Assembly: GCF_000214705.1 (NCBI RefSeq)
Contig: NC_015573.1
Span: 1,822,911 to 1,886,910 of the forward strand
Direction of reading: 5' to 3'
DNA length: 64,000 nucleotides
Origin: Desulfofundulus kuznetsovii DSM 6115
GTDB lineage: Bacteria; Bacillota; Desulfotomaculia; Desulfotomaculales; Desulfovirgulaceae
Positions within the stretch are counted from its first letter, which is position 1. Every line of letters starts with the position of its first letter. Below are positions 8,851 through 17,327 of the stretch, in pieces. Under the pieces are notes generated by a model. The model worked only from the letters and a program-made list of their open reading frames with translations. It searched no databases and had not been told where the DNA came from. A program made the translations under genes and the position numbers.

Positions 8851-8871
8851 GGTAATTCCATTACAAGTGTA

Positions 8872-8901
8872 ATTATACAGGCCTGTCGCCAGAAATGCCA
8901 A
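8872..8901 (-). promoter_or_regulatory. sigma-A promoter of the riboswitch-controlled wall hydrolase
   Basis: Minus strand TTGGCA (8896-8901), 18 bases, perfect TATAAT (8872-8877), about 20 bases before the riboswitch begins. Confidence 0.75.
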
Positions 8902-8956
8902 GTGACAAATAATACCAGGTTGGCAGTGCCCCGGCATGAACAGGATACGGTGGTAA

Positions 8957-9280
8957 TTATCTCTTGCGCAGCCTTGCCCTGATCCTGGCGTTAATCTGCT
9001 CCATCAGAAAGATTGTGTTAAAAACATGGTGCAGCTGGATGGCAATACTTTCTACAGGCCGGTCCAGGGAAACCAGATGGGGCTCTACTACGAGTTCCAC
9101 GCCATAGGCGGACTCCATCCGGCTTTTAAAGGCGTGCAAAATGGCCTCCCTGGTACTTTCATCGCCTACCTCCAGCCAGGGAGAAAAAGGGCCGATTTCC
9201 TTTTGTTTTACGTGTTCTTTGATTAATGCTATCAAAGCATCGCGGAATTGTTCGAAGTCGGGCCGCTTAGATGCGGACAA
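8957..9280 (-). CDS. hypothetical protein downstream of thrB
   Basis: About 107 residues from a TTG start at 9280, chosen because GGAGGGGGG precedes it by 8 bases; an ATG at 9349 in the same frame would overlap thrB. The product is soluble and charged (starting LSASKRPDFEQFRDALIALI, ending NARIRARLRKR). It includes RMESAYGVELVVEPHLV and HHVFNTIFLMEQINARI. It does not match a family I recognise. It is probably the last gene of the hom-thrB unit, since it starts 28 bases after thrB. No signal peptide or membrane helix is seen. Confidence 0.6.
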   Translation of the reverse strand: MSASKRPDFEQFRDALIALIKEHVKQKEIGPFSPWLEVGDESTREAILHAFKSRMESAYGVELVVEPHLVSLDRPVESIAIQLHHVFNTIFLMEQINARIRARLRKR

Positions 9281-9308
9281 AGAAATTCCCCCCCTCCAGA
9301 TGGGGACG

Positions 9309-10223
9309 CTACGAAGGTTTTGTCTTAATTTCCAGGGCCCGGGCACCAACCGGGCTGGGCTCCAGAACCAGGGCCCGGGCCATAATGCCGCTTTCCCGGA
9401 AGGTATCTTTCATCACCCGGGCAATAAGCTCCAAATTGCTGTCGGCCAGGGCAATTATACTCGGTCCGGCGCCACTCAAACAAACTCCCCGGGCTCCGGC
9501 GAGGCGGGCTGCCGCCAGCACTTTTTTCATTCCGGGTACCAGGGAGGCGCGGTACGGCTGGTGGAGCCTGTCCTCCATGGCCGTGGCCAGCAGGTCCAGT
9601 CTCCCCTGCTGCAGGGCGGCCACCAGCAGGGCTACCCGCCCCAGGTTAAAAACGGCATCCGCCATGCTGACATGCTGGGGCAACACCTCCCGGGCAGCCC
9701 TGGTGCTCAGGTGAAAATCGGGTATGGCCACCGCCACCTTCAGACCGGGAGGGGGATCTATTTTCACGTAGCGGATCTCCCCTTCCACCGTAGTGGAAAT
9801 AACAATGCCGCCCAGAAGGGCCGGCGCCACGTTGTCGGGATGACCCTCGAGCTGCGAGGCCATGGTGAGCAGTTCCCGGTAGGAAAGCTTGTTTCCGGAA
9901 AGAATGTTGGCCGCCACCAGGCCGCCCACAATGGCCGAGGCACTGCTGCCCAACCCCCGAGTCACTGGAATGTGATTGATCAAACGAATGCGCAGGCCCC
10001 CGGGATCAAAGCCTGCCTGCTTGAAGAGATACATGGCTGCCCGGTAAACCACGTTGCTTTCATCCCGGGCAATGTCCTGAACGCCCTCCCCGTGCACTTC
10101 AATAACCAGACCGCTGGACAGGCGTACCATTTCTACTATGTTGTAAAACTTCAAAGCCATCCCCAGGCAATCAAAACCCGGACCCAGGTTGGCCGTGGTG
10201 GCAGGTACCTGCACACGGACCAT
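9309..10223 (-). CDS. thrB: homoserine kinase
   Basis: 304 residues from ATG 10223. It phosphorylates homoserine to O-phosphohomoserine in threonine synthesis. GHMP-kinase features are present: the N-terminal strand VRVQVPATTANLGPGFDCLG and the ATP-binding motif GLGSSASAIVGG (about residues 88-99). A late motif GARGVCLSGAGPS follows. A GTG at 10250 overlapping the hom stop is an alternative start, but ATG 10223 matches the usual beginning of the family and has an AGGG site. It is coupled to hom immediately upstream. threonine synthase (thrC) is not in the window. Confidence 0.93.
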   Translation of the reverse strand: MVRVQVPATTANLGPGFDCLGMALKFYNIVEMVRLSSGLVIEVHGEGVQDIARDESNVVYRAAMYLFKQAGFDPGGLRIRLINHIPVTRGLGSSASAIVGGLVAANILSGNKLSYRELLTMASQLEGHPDNVAPALLGGIVISTTVEGEIRYVKIDPPPGLKVAVAIPDFHLSTRAAREVLPQHVSMADAVFNLGRVALLVAALQQGRLDLLATAMEDRLHQPYRASLVPGMKKVLAAARLAGARGVCLSGAGPSIIALADSNLELIARVMKDTFRESGIMARALVLEPSPVGARALEIKTKPS

Positions 10224-10242
10224 TCTCCTACCCTGCCCCTTT

Positions 10243-11532
10243 CTACTCACCTTCTACCCGAATACAGTTGGCGATCCGGTCCACCGGGCTCAGGCATTCC
10301 ACCAGGTGTAAAGCATCCTGGAGGTTTTGTTCCCGCACCCGGTGGGTTACCATGACGATTTCTGCCCTGTCACCATCGGTGTGTTTTTGAATCACCGAAG
10401 CCAGGCTGACTTCCTTATCCCCAAAGGCATAGGCTATGGAAGCCAGTACTCCCGGCCTGTCGGCTACCATCAGGCGAATGTAAAACTTGCTTTCGGTCAG
10501 GGCCATGGGCTTGATTGGTTTTTCTTCGTAACAGGTGCAGCCGATGAAGCCCGGTACCTTATGTATAATGTGACGGGCCGCATCCATAATATCCGCCGCA
10601 ACGGCGCTTCCAGTGGGTAATTCCCCCGCGCCCCGGCCGTAAAACATGGTGTCACCCACGGCATCGCCCCGGACAAAGATGGCATTAAAAACATCGTTAA
10701 CTGAAGCCAGGGGGTGATTTTGGGGGATCATGGTCGGATGCACCCGCACTTCGATGCCCTCGGAAGTTTCCTTGGCAATGGCCAGCAACTTGATCACATA
10801 ATTCAACTCCCGGGCATAGGCAATATCCCTGGCCGTGATTTTGCTGATGCCTTCCACATAAACATCGTTTAATGTGACACGTGAATTGAAGGCGATGGAA
10901 GCAAGGATGGCCAGCTTGCGCGCCGCATCCAGGCCCTCCACATCGGCGGTGGGATCGGCCTCGGCGTAACCTTTGGCCTGCGCTTCCCGCAGTGCCCGGT
11001 CGAAATCCACTCCTTCCCGGGTCATTTTGCTCAACATGTAATTGGTTGTACCGTTGATAATGCCCATAATCTCCTGAATGCGGTTGGCCGCCAGGCACTG
11101 CTTTAAAGGACGGATGATGGGGATACCTCCGGCCACGCTGCCTTCAAAAAGCAGACCGGCCCCGCTGGCTTCAGCGGCGGCAAAAAGTTCCTTACCGTGC
11201 AGGGCAATCATGTCCTTGTTGGCCGTAACCACACTTTTGCCCCGCTTCAGAGCAGCCATGACATAGTCCAGCGCCGGGTGGATACCTCCCATTACCTCCA
11301 CCACAATGTCAATTTCCGGGTCATCTAATATATCCTGATAATTATCAGTAAGCAGGGCCGGATCCAGCAGGATGCCCCGGTCCCTGGTTAAATCGCGGAC
11401 AAGGATGCGGGAGATTTCCACAGGTGCGCCCACCTTATGGGCAATGTTTACCGCATTGCCGGTAAGAATGCGGTAAACCCCCCGGCCTACCGTTCCCAGG
11501 CCTAAAAGCGCTACTTTTATCGTTTGCTGCAA
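10243..11532 (-). CDS. hom: homoserine dehydrogenase with C-terminal ACT domain
   Basis: 429 residues from TTG 11532, chosen because AGGAGAGAGG precedes it at normal spacing and the Rossmann strand (VALLGLGTVGRGVYRIL) follows at once. It reduces aspartate semialdehyde to homoserine with NAD(P)H, the branch to threonine and methionine. The catalytic-domain region GGIPIIRPLKQCLAANRIQEI and the substrate region EGLDAARKLAILA are visible. The ACT domain (about 350-429, IRLMVADRPGVLASIAYAFG) indicates allosteric feedback, usually by threonine. Its stop lies within the longer thrB frame, so the two genes are probably cotranscribed. The promoter is just upstream. Confidence 0.95.
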   Translation of the reverse strand: MQQTIKVALLGLGTVGRGVYRILTGNAVNIAHKVGAPVEISRILVRDLTRDRGILLDPALLTDNYQDILDDPEIDIVVEVMGGIHPALDYVMAALKRGKSVVTANKDMIALHGKELFAAAEASGAGLLFEGSVAGGIPIIRPLKQCLAANRIQEIMGIINGTTNYMLSKMTREGVDFDRALREAQAKGYAEADPTADVEGLDAARKLAILASIAFNSRVTLNDVYVEGISKITARDIAYARELNYVIKLLAIAKETSEGIEVRVHPTMIPQNHPLASVNDVFNAIFVRGDAVGDTMFYGRGAGELPTGSAVAADIMDAARHIIHKVPGFIGCTCYEEKPIKPMALTESKFYIRLMVADRPGVLASIAYAFGDKEVSLASVIQKHTDGDRAEIVMVTHRVREQNLQDALHLVECLSPVDRIANCIRVEGE

Positions 11533-11581
11533 AAATCCTCTCTCCTTCCTTCCAACACTTGTCCCTGGTACAGCCATGAAT

Positions 11582-11611
11582 ATTTTATCATCGTTAACTG
11601 GTTGAGGGCAA
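11582..11611 (-). promoter_or_regulatory. likely promoter of hom-thrB
   Basis: Minus strand TTGCCC, 18 bases, TAAAAT (-10 at 11582-11587), about 50 bases before the TTG start and just after the spoIVA terminator. Confidence 0.5.
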
Positions 11612-11637
11612 ATAAAAAACCGGCTTGGAACCGGTTA
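11608..11637 (-). terminator. terminator of spoIVA
   Basis: Minus strand AACCGG-TTCCAAG-CCGGTT followed by TTTTATTT, directly overlapping the spoIVA stop codon. Confidence 0.75.
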
Positions 11638-13113
11638 AATAATTATGCAGATAAGACCACCGCTTCCCTCGTTGACGATGCGCTGAATGGTTTCCTGCAG
11701 TTTTGCCCGGGCATTTTCCGGCATGCGATAAAGTTTGTTTTGAATCCCCTCCCTGACCAGATCATGCACAGACTTGCCGAATATCTCGGACTGCCAGATC
11801 TTCTGCGGGTTGGATTCAAACTCGGTGAGCATGTAACGGACCAGTTCTTCGCACTGCCGTTCAGTGCCGATAATGGGAGTAATTTCGGTGGCAATATCCG
11901 CCCGGATCATGTGAATGGAGGGAGCCGTTGCCTTCAGTTTGACCCCGAAGCGGCTGCCCTGGCGTATTAACTGGGGCTCCTCCAGGACCATTTCGTCCAG
12001 GCTGGGAGTTACCACTCCGTAACCCGTTTCCCGCACTTCCGCCAGCGCCTGGGCCACCTTGTCGTACTCCCGCTTGGCCACGGCCAGTTCTTTAACCAGT
12101 CTGAACAGTTCATGGTTTCCGCTAATCCTGAAGCCCGATTCTTCGCTCAAAACCTGGAAGAAAAGCTCCTGGGGAGAAGTTATTTCAATGGCTGCCACCC
12201 CGGTACCCATATCCATTTTGGTGATACTGACCGACTCGACAAAGTCGTAGTCCCCCAGCCTTTCCACCGCGCCGTTAATATCCCGTAAACGGCGTACGTT
12301 CTGGATGGTCTCGCGAACCGACTCTTCCACTTTTTGTCTTAACCAGTGGCCGCTGTCCAGTTCTTCCACCCATTGCGGAAGCAGGACGTTAACCTCATTG
12401 ACGGGAAATTCCATCAGTACGGTTTCCAGAATAAACAGGGCGTCCTGCTGGCCCATCTGCAGGCAATCCACCGGCAAAACCGGAACATCGTATTTTTCGG
12501 CCAGCTCTTCAGCCAGGGCTACCGTTTGGGGGTCGTGGGGATGGGTGCTGTTCAGCAGCACTACGAAGGGACGGTTGATGTCCTTGAACTCGGCAATGAC
12601 CCTCTCCTCGGCTTCCACGTAGTTTTCCCGGGGAATATCGGTAATGCTCCCGTCAGTGGTGACCACCACACCCATAGTGGAGTGATCCGTAATCACCTTG
12701 CGGGTGCCGATTTCCGCCGCCTCCTGGAAGGGAATGGGTTCGTCAAACCAGGGTGTTGATACCATCCGCGGTCCGCTTTCATCCTCGTAGCCCAGGGCTC
12801 CCTCCACCCGGTAACCCACGCAGTCCACCAGGCGCATTTTCACGTTGAGGTTGGGCGAAATGGTAATTTCCACAGCCTCATTGGGCACGAATTTGGGTTC
12901 GGTCGTCATTACCGTCCTGCCGGCACCGCTCTGGGGCAGCTCATCCTTGGCCCGTTCCCGGTCGTAGGGATTTTCGATGTTTGGTATCATCAGCAGCTCG
13001 GCAAAACGCTTGATAAAAGTGGACTTGCCCGTGCGGACGCCGCCACTCACGCCCAGATAGATATCGCCGCCGGTACGTTCCGCGATATCCCGGAAGATAT
13101 CCACTTTTTCCAT
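11635..13113 (-). CDS. spoIVA: stage IV sporulation protein A (spore coat ATPase)
   Basis: 492 residues, the length of B. subtilis SpoIVA. It is a cytoskeletal-type ATPase that polymerises on the forespore surface and forms the basement layer of the coat. The N-terminal Walker A (GVSGGVRTGKSTFIKRF, about 22-38), a Walker-B-like strand (MRLVDCVGYRVEGALG) and the C-terminal region ending GGLICIII all fit the family. ATG 13113 has GGGAGGG upstream. It is expected to be made in the mother cell under sigma-E; I could not pick out a convincing sigma-E promoter by eye. It is monocistronic, with its own terminator. Confidence 0.96.
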   Translation of the reverse strand: MEKVDIFRDIAERTGGDIYLGVSGGVRTGKSTFIKRFAELLMIPNIENPYDRERAKDELPQSGAGRTVMTTEPKFVPNEAVEITISPNLNVKMRLVDCVGYRVEGALGYEDESGPRMVSTPWFDEPIPFQEAAEIGTRKVITDHSTMGVVVTTDGSITDIPRENYVEAEERVIAEFKDINRPFVVLLNSTHPHDPQTVALAEELAEKYDVPVLPVDCLQMGQQDALFILETVLMEFPVNEVNVLLPQWVEELDSGHWLRQKVEESVRETIQNVRRLRDINGAVERLGDYDFVESVSITKMDMGTGVAAIEITSPQELFFQVLSEESGFRISGNHELFRLVKELAVAKREYDKVAQALAEVRETGYGVVTPSLDEMVLEEPQLIRQGSRFGVKLKATAPSIHMIRADIATEITPIIGTERQCEELVRYMLTEFESNPQKIWQSEIFGKSVHDLVREGIQNKLYRMPENARAKLQETIQRIVNEGSGGLICIII

Positions 13114-13309
13114 GGATGTATTCCCTCCCTAAAAGTTTTGCAGCCTGAAGCTTACGAGACTAGTTTTTTCCAATGGCATACATTAACAATATATATATAT
13201 TAAGACCCCGGCGGATTATGACCGGGGTAACTTTTTTTAAGCGGGATTTCCACGAGGTTGGTTTTAATCAGAAAAAAGTTGGGATATTCAGGAGGATTCC
13301 TGCTATTAA

Positions 13310-13316
13310 TGTCGAA
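13310..13316 (+). promoter_or_regulatory. possible Spo0A box in the leader of the NlpC/P60 gene
   Basis: TGTCGAA matches the 0A-box consensus TGNCGAA and sits 46 bases before the start codon. A 7-base match is weak on its own. The surrounding leader (13200-13361) also holds a hairpin ACCCCGG / CCGGGGT at about 13206-13229 with a T-run, of unknown role. Confidence 0.25.
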
Positions 13317-13361
13317 CAATCCTTAAGAGAAGAAAAAGTTGTCAGGAGAGGGGAGTGATGC

Positions 13362-14228
13362 ATGAAAGGGATGCCTCACCCGCCAGTTAAGGCAGGGCTC
13401 CTGTGGCGGGTCTTTTTATTGAGTTTTTTACTGGTCTGCCTGGTTCCTTCAATTTCATGGGCTGCCCTCAAGCACACGGTGGTGGCCGGTGAAACACTTT
13501 ACGAACTGAGCCGGCGATATGGAATCACCGTTGAGGCTTTACAGGCGGCCAATGGTTTAAACGGACATCTGATCTACCCTGGTCAGACACTGATTATCCC
13601 CGGTCCGGCAAAGGCACAGCCAGCCCGAAACACCGTGGTGACCAGTAATAATACCCGTGCCGGGGCTAACAGGTACACCGTCCGTCCGGGGGATTCACTG
13701 TATGGGATCGCACAGCGTTACGGTGTGGGAGTACAGGCGTTAAAGCAGGCAAATAACCTGGCCTCCGACCTGATTTTTCCGGGACAGGTTTTAATCATAC
13801 CCGGTGGCACTACCCGGGTGTCCCCTGACCGTCAGGTTTCCCGCGGGGAAACAGACGGCGCAAGAGCAGTGCTGGCCAAGGCTGTTTCCCTGTTGGGCAA
13901 GCCCTACGCGTACGGGGGCAGTGGCCCTGGAGCATTTGATTGCTCCGGCTTTACTTCTTATGTTTTTCGGGAAGCAGCAGGTATAAGCCTGCCCCACAAC
14001 GCGGCGGCTCAAGCCCGGCTCGGCACCCGGGTTGGTCGTGATGATTTGTCCCCCGGGGATCTGGTTTTCTTCAGCTATTACGGCAGCGGTGGCATTGACC
14101 ATGTAGGTATTTATGTGGGCCAGGACCGGTTTATTCATGCTTCTTCCAGTCAAGGGGTAAAGTATTCTTCCCTTAACGAGTCTTACTATGCCGCCAATTA
14201 TAAGGGAGCAACCAGAATCCTTCGTTAA
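13362..14228 (+). CDS. secreted LysM-LysM-NlpC/P60 endopeptidase
   Basis: 288 residues: a signal peptide (about 1-32, ending SISWA), LysM 1 (about 35-80), LysM 2 (about 103-147), then an NlpC/P60 domain (about 168-288). Catalytic residues are recognisable: Cys in GAFDCSGFTSYVF, His in GIDHVGIYVG, and a third polar residue in FIHASS. These enzymes cut the D-Glu-(meso)-DAP bond in peptidoglycan stems. ATG 13362 follows GGAGAGGGG. It is a lone plus-strand gene between spoIVA (divergent) and gpsA (convergent). Unlike the other LysM hydrolase at 7.9 kb it has no ydaO leader. Confidence 0.92.
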   Translation: MKGMPHPPVKAGLLWRVFLLSFLLVCLVPSISWAALKHTVVAGETLYELSRRYGITVEALQAANGLNGHLIYPGQTLIIPGPAKAQPARNTVVTSNNTRAGANRYTVRPGDSLYGIAQRYGVGVQALKQANNLASDLIFPGQVLIIPGGTTRVSPDRQVSRGETDGARAVLAKAVSLLGKPYAYGGSGPGAFDCSGFTSYVFREAAGISLPHNAAAQARLGTRVGRDDLSPGDLVFFSYYGSGGIDHVGIYVGQDRFIHASSSQGVKYSSLNESYYAANYKGATRILR

Positions 14229-14248
14229 TCTAAACAAACCTGAAGAAA

Positions 14249-14278
14249 GACGCCCGCCCTGGACAAGCGGGCGCTTTA
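14249..14278. terminator. bidirectional terminator between the NlpC/P60 gene and gpsA
   Basis: CGCCCGC (14251-14257) / GCGGGCG (14267-14273) followed by CTTTATTT on the plus strand. It overlaps the gpsA stop codon from the other side. Confidence 0.7.
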
Positions 14279-15328
14279 TTTCCAGGTTTTTTCGCGCCAC
14301 AGAGCGGCGGCCAGGGCCACTTCCTCCATCTCGCGCCGGCGGCCCCTGCTCATCAGGTTGACCACTGCTTCCCGGGGGGACACTTTCTCAAAAAGCACCC
14401 GGTACATCTGCTCGGTAATGGGCATTTCCACCCGGTACCGGATTGCCAGGCGGTAGGCCGCCCGGGTGGTGCGCACCCCCTCCACCACCATCTGCACACT
14501 GGCCACCGCTTCGGAAAGGCTCTTCCCCCGGCCGATTTCGATCCCGGCCCGGCGGTTGCGGCTGTGCATGCTGGTGCAGGTGACAATTAAATCTCCCACC
14601 CCGGCCAGACCGGCAAAGGTGAGGGGGTTGGCCCCCATGGCCAGCCCCAGGCGGGTGATTTCGGCCAGACCCCGGGTCATCAAGGCTGCTTTGGTATTGT
14701 CCCCGAAACCCAGCCCGTCGGCAATACCCGTACCCAGGGCAATAATGTTTTTCAATGCCCCTCCCAGCTCCACCCCGGTCACATCGGGGTTGGTATAAAC
14801 CCGGAAATTACCGGTCATGAACAGGTCCTGGGCGGCCTCGGCCGCGGCCATATCCCGGCCGGCCACCACGACGGCGGTAGGAATCCCCCGCCCCACTTCT
14901 TCGGCGTGGCTGGGTCCGGAAAGGACCACGTAACGGCAGGTTTGCTCTTCTCCAGCTTCCGCGGCAAATACCCGGGAAAGGGTAAGGAGGCTGTCTTCTT
15001 CAATACCTTTGGCCGCATTGATCAGCAGCGCCCTGGCCGGCAGGTGCGGGAGTGAGGCGCGCAGGACTTCCCGGAAAGCATGGGAAGGCACGCAAAAAAT
15101 CACCGCCCGGGAGTTTTTTACCGCTCCGGAAAGATCCGTAGTCACACGCACATTTGGGGGGATAGGAACTCCCGGCAGGTAACGGCTGTTCTGACCTTCG
15201 GCATTAATCCGGGCGGCCAGATCCGCCCGGCGCGACCATATTTCCACAGGTGTACCTTTACCGGCAAGCAAAACGGCCAGGGCTGTGGCCCAGCTGCCGG
15301 CTCCCAGAATGGCTACCTTTTGTTTCAC
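14276..15328 (-). CDS. gpsA: NAD(P)-dependent glycerol-3-phosphate dehydrogenase
   Basis: About 350 residues. It reduces dihydroxyacetone phosphate to sn-glycerol-3-phosphate for phospholipid synthesis. The Rossmann motif ([18 protein letters not shown]) starts at once. The catalytic-domain signature region [21 protein letters not shown] (about 195-215) holds the key Lys, and GVGDLIVTC and RNRRAG follow. GTG 15328 was chosen over the TTG at 15337 because AAGGG lies 9 bases upstream. It follows plsY, the next step in the pathway, with which it is probably cotranscribed. Confidence 0.94.
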   Translation of the reverse strand: MKQKVAILGAGSWATALAVLLAGKGTPVEIWSRRADLAARINAEGQNSRYLPGVPIPPNVRVTTDLSGAVKNSRAVIFCVPSHAFREVLRASLPHLPARALLINAAKGIEEDSLLTLSRVFAAEAGEEQTCRYVVLSGPSHAEEVGRGIPTAVVVAGRDMAAAEAAQDLFMTGNFRVYTNPDVTGVELGGALKNIIALGTGIADGLGFGDNTKAALMTRGLAEITRLGLAMGANPLTFAGLAGVGDLIVTCTSMHSRNRRAGIEIGRGKSLSEAVASVQMVVEGVRTTRAAYRLAIRYRVEMPITEQMYRVLFEKVSPREAVVNLMSRGRRREMEEVALAAALWREKTWK

Positions 15329-15346
15329 TACCCCCAACCCTTCCCT

Positions 15347-15919
15347 TTAACGGATTTTTGATTCGGTGCCGGCCAGCAGCCGGCGGATATTGGGCATGTG
15401 TTTATATACGGCAATGACCGCCACCACCAGCGCAAAAACCAGGTACTCACGAGGTTGCTTTAAAACTAACATCCACAGGGGCATTGAAACGGCAGCCACT
15501 ATGGAGCCCAGGGAAACGTAACGAAAAGCCGCCACCACCACCAGCCACAGCCCCAGGGCCAAAAGGGCGGCTGCCGGAGTAAGACCCAGGAAAACTCCCA
15601 GGCCGGTGGCAATAATTTTCCCTCCCCTGAAGCCCAGGAATACCGGCCAGCTGTGCCCGGCAATTGCGGCCAGGCCACAGGCCAGCTCAAGACCCTGCCC
15701 CCCCAGGTAACGACCGAGGAGTACAGCCGCGAAACCCTTGCCGGTATCGCCGATGAGAGCGATTGTACCTGCCACAGGGCCCAGGTTTCGCCAGACATTG
15801 GTTGTCCCGATATTCCCGCTGCCGTGTTGCCGGATGTCAATTCCCCGGGCGCGTCCCAGCAGGTAACCCACGGGAACTGAGCCAATCAGATAGCTAACCA
15901 CTACGGCCAGAACAGCCAT
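15347..15919 (-). CDS. plsY: glycerol-3-phosphate acyltransferase PlsY
   Basis: 190 residues, integral membrane protein with about five hydrophobic helices. It transfers the acyl group from acyl-phosphate to position 1 of glycerol-3-phosphate. Family motifs are visible: GSVPVGYLLGR, the loop DIRQHGSGNIGTTNVWR (about 29-46), and GHSWPVFLGFRGGKIIATG (about 93-112). ATG 15919 has an AAGGGAGAGAA site. It lies between der and gpsA, and its substrate is the product of GpsA. Confidence 0.95.
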   Translation of the reverse strand: MAVLAVVVSYLIGSVPVGYLLGRARGIDIRQHGSGNIGTTNVWRNLGPVAGTIALIGDTGKGFAAVLLGRYLGGQGLELACGLAAIAGHSWPVFLGFRGGKIIATGLGVFLGLTPAAALLALGLWLVVVAAFRYVSLGSIVAAVSMPLWMLVLKQPREYLVFALVVAVIAVYKHMPNIRRLLAGTESKIR

Positions 15920-15939
15920 TTTCTCTCCCTTCCTCCCTT

Positions 15940-17253
15940 TTAATCCCGCTGCCGCAGCAGGAAGCGGATGGGCGTTCCCTCGAAACCAAAGGCCGCCCGG
16001 AGCTGGTTTTCCAGGTAGCGCAGGTAAGAAAAATGCATCAGCTCCGGATCGTTGACAAACAGGATGAAGGTGGGTGGTTTCACCCCGCCCTGGGTAGCGT
16101 ATAAAATTTTCAAGCGCCGGTTTTTATCGGCCGGCGGCGGGTTATGCATAACGGCGTCCCTGATCAGCCTGTTTAGATCGGAGGTGCTGATGCGCAAACA
16201 CTGCTGCTGCGCCACCAGATCCACCATCTCTAAAAGCCTGGGCACCCGCTTTCCCGTCAGGGCGGAGATGAACACTGCCGGGGCATAGGTCATGAAGGCC
16301 AGTTCCCGGCGAATCAACTCGGTGAAGCGCTGGGTGGTACGGTTATCCTTTTCCACCAGGTCCCATTTGTTCACTACCAGCACGCTGGCCTTTCCCTGCT
16401 CGTGGGCATAGCCGGCAATGCGCTTGTCCTGGTCGGTTACGCCTTCCAGGGCGTCCAGCACCACCAGGGCCACCTCGCAGCGGTCTACCGCCCTTAAGGA
16501 ACGAATTACGCTGTATCTTTCTACAGCTTCCTCGATGCGGCTCTTACGCCGGATGCCCGCCGTATCCACCAGCATGTAGCGGCGCCCTTCCCTCTCAAAA
16601 TAGGTGTCAATGGCATCCCGGGTGGTGCCGGGGATTTCACTCACGATTACCCGCTGTTCCCCCAGAATGGCATTGACCAGGGAAGATTTGCCCACATTGG
16701 GCCGCCCGATGACGGCAATACGGATGGTATCGGGCTCTTCTTCCTCCGCGGCGTCGGGAGGCAAAACCGACACCAGGCGGTCCAGCAAATCCCCGGTGTT
16801 CATCCCCTGGGCGGCCGAAATGGGGATGGGCTCGCCCAAACCCAGACGATAAAAGTCCACCAGCTGACCGGTGCGCTGGAAATTCTCCACCTTGTTGGCC
16901 ACCAGCAATACGGGCTTTTTGGTGCGCCGCAGCAGGGCGGCCACGTCCTCGTCCGTACTGGTCAATCCCGCCCGGGCATCCACCAGGAAGAGCACGACGT
17001 CGGCTTCTTCTATGGCCAGCTCTACCTGCCGCCGCACCTGCCGGGGAATATCCCCCGATTCCACAAAGTCCAGCCCGCCGGTATCCACGAGGGTAAAAAC
17101 ACGCCCGGCCCACTCGGCATCCTGATAGAGCCGGTCCCGGGTTATTCCAGGCTCATCTTCCACTATAGCTATGCGGCTCCCCACCAGGCGGTTGAAAAGG
17201 GTGGATTTCCCTACATTGGGGCGGCCCACAATGGCTACAATTGGTTTTGGCAA
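15940..17253 (-). CDS. der: ribosome biogenesis GTPase Der (EngA)
   Basis: 437 residues from TTG 17253, which has AAAGGGAGGG 8 bases upstream and gives the usual family length. Two tandem GTPase domains: G1 [16 protein letters not shown] near the N-terminus with G3 DTGG and G4 NKVE; then [16 protein letters not shown] (about 183), DTAG and NKWD. A C-terminal KH-like domain ends the protein ([20 protein letters not shown]). Der assists 50S subunit assembly. It is followed by plsY and gpsA and preceded by a PDZ/radical-SAM gene, an arrangement common in Clostridia. Confidence 0.96.
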   Translation of the reverse strand: MPKPIVAIVGRPNVGKSTLFNRLVGSRIAIVEDEPGITRDRLYQDAEWAGRVFTLVDTGGLDFVESGDIPRQVRRQVELAIEEADVVLFLVDARAGLTSTDEDVAALLRRTKKPVLLVANKVENFQRTGQLVDFYRLGLGEPIPISAAQGMNTGDLLDRLVSVLPPDAAEEEEPDTIRIAVIGRPNVGKSSLVNAILGEQRVIVSEIPGTTRDAIDTYFEREGRRYMLVDTAGIRRKSRIEEAVERYSVIRSLRAVDRCEVALVVLDALEGVTDQDKRIAGYAHEQGKASVLVVNKWDLVEKDNRTTQRFTELIRRELAFMTYAPAVFISALTGKRVPRLLEMVDLVAQQQCLRISTSDLNRLIRDAVMHNPPPADKNRRLKILYATQGGVKPPTFILFVNDPELMHFSYLRYLENQLRAAFGFEGTPIRFLLRQRD

Positions 17254-17327
17254 GGGGTGGACCCTCCCTTTACGAAACAGGCGTAAATATTCTGTCAACC
17301 CGCTGGCTGCGGTACCGTTTATTTATG

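Noticed and set aside
13173-13358. 61-residue plus-strand frame before the NlpC/P60 gene
   Set aside because: It covers a hairpin and the gene's leader, has no ribosome site and an uneven composition; more likely an untranslated leader.
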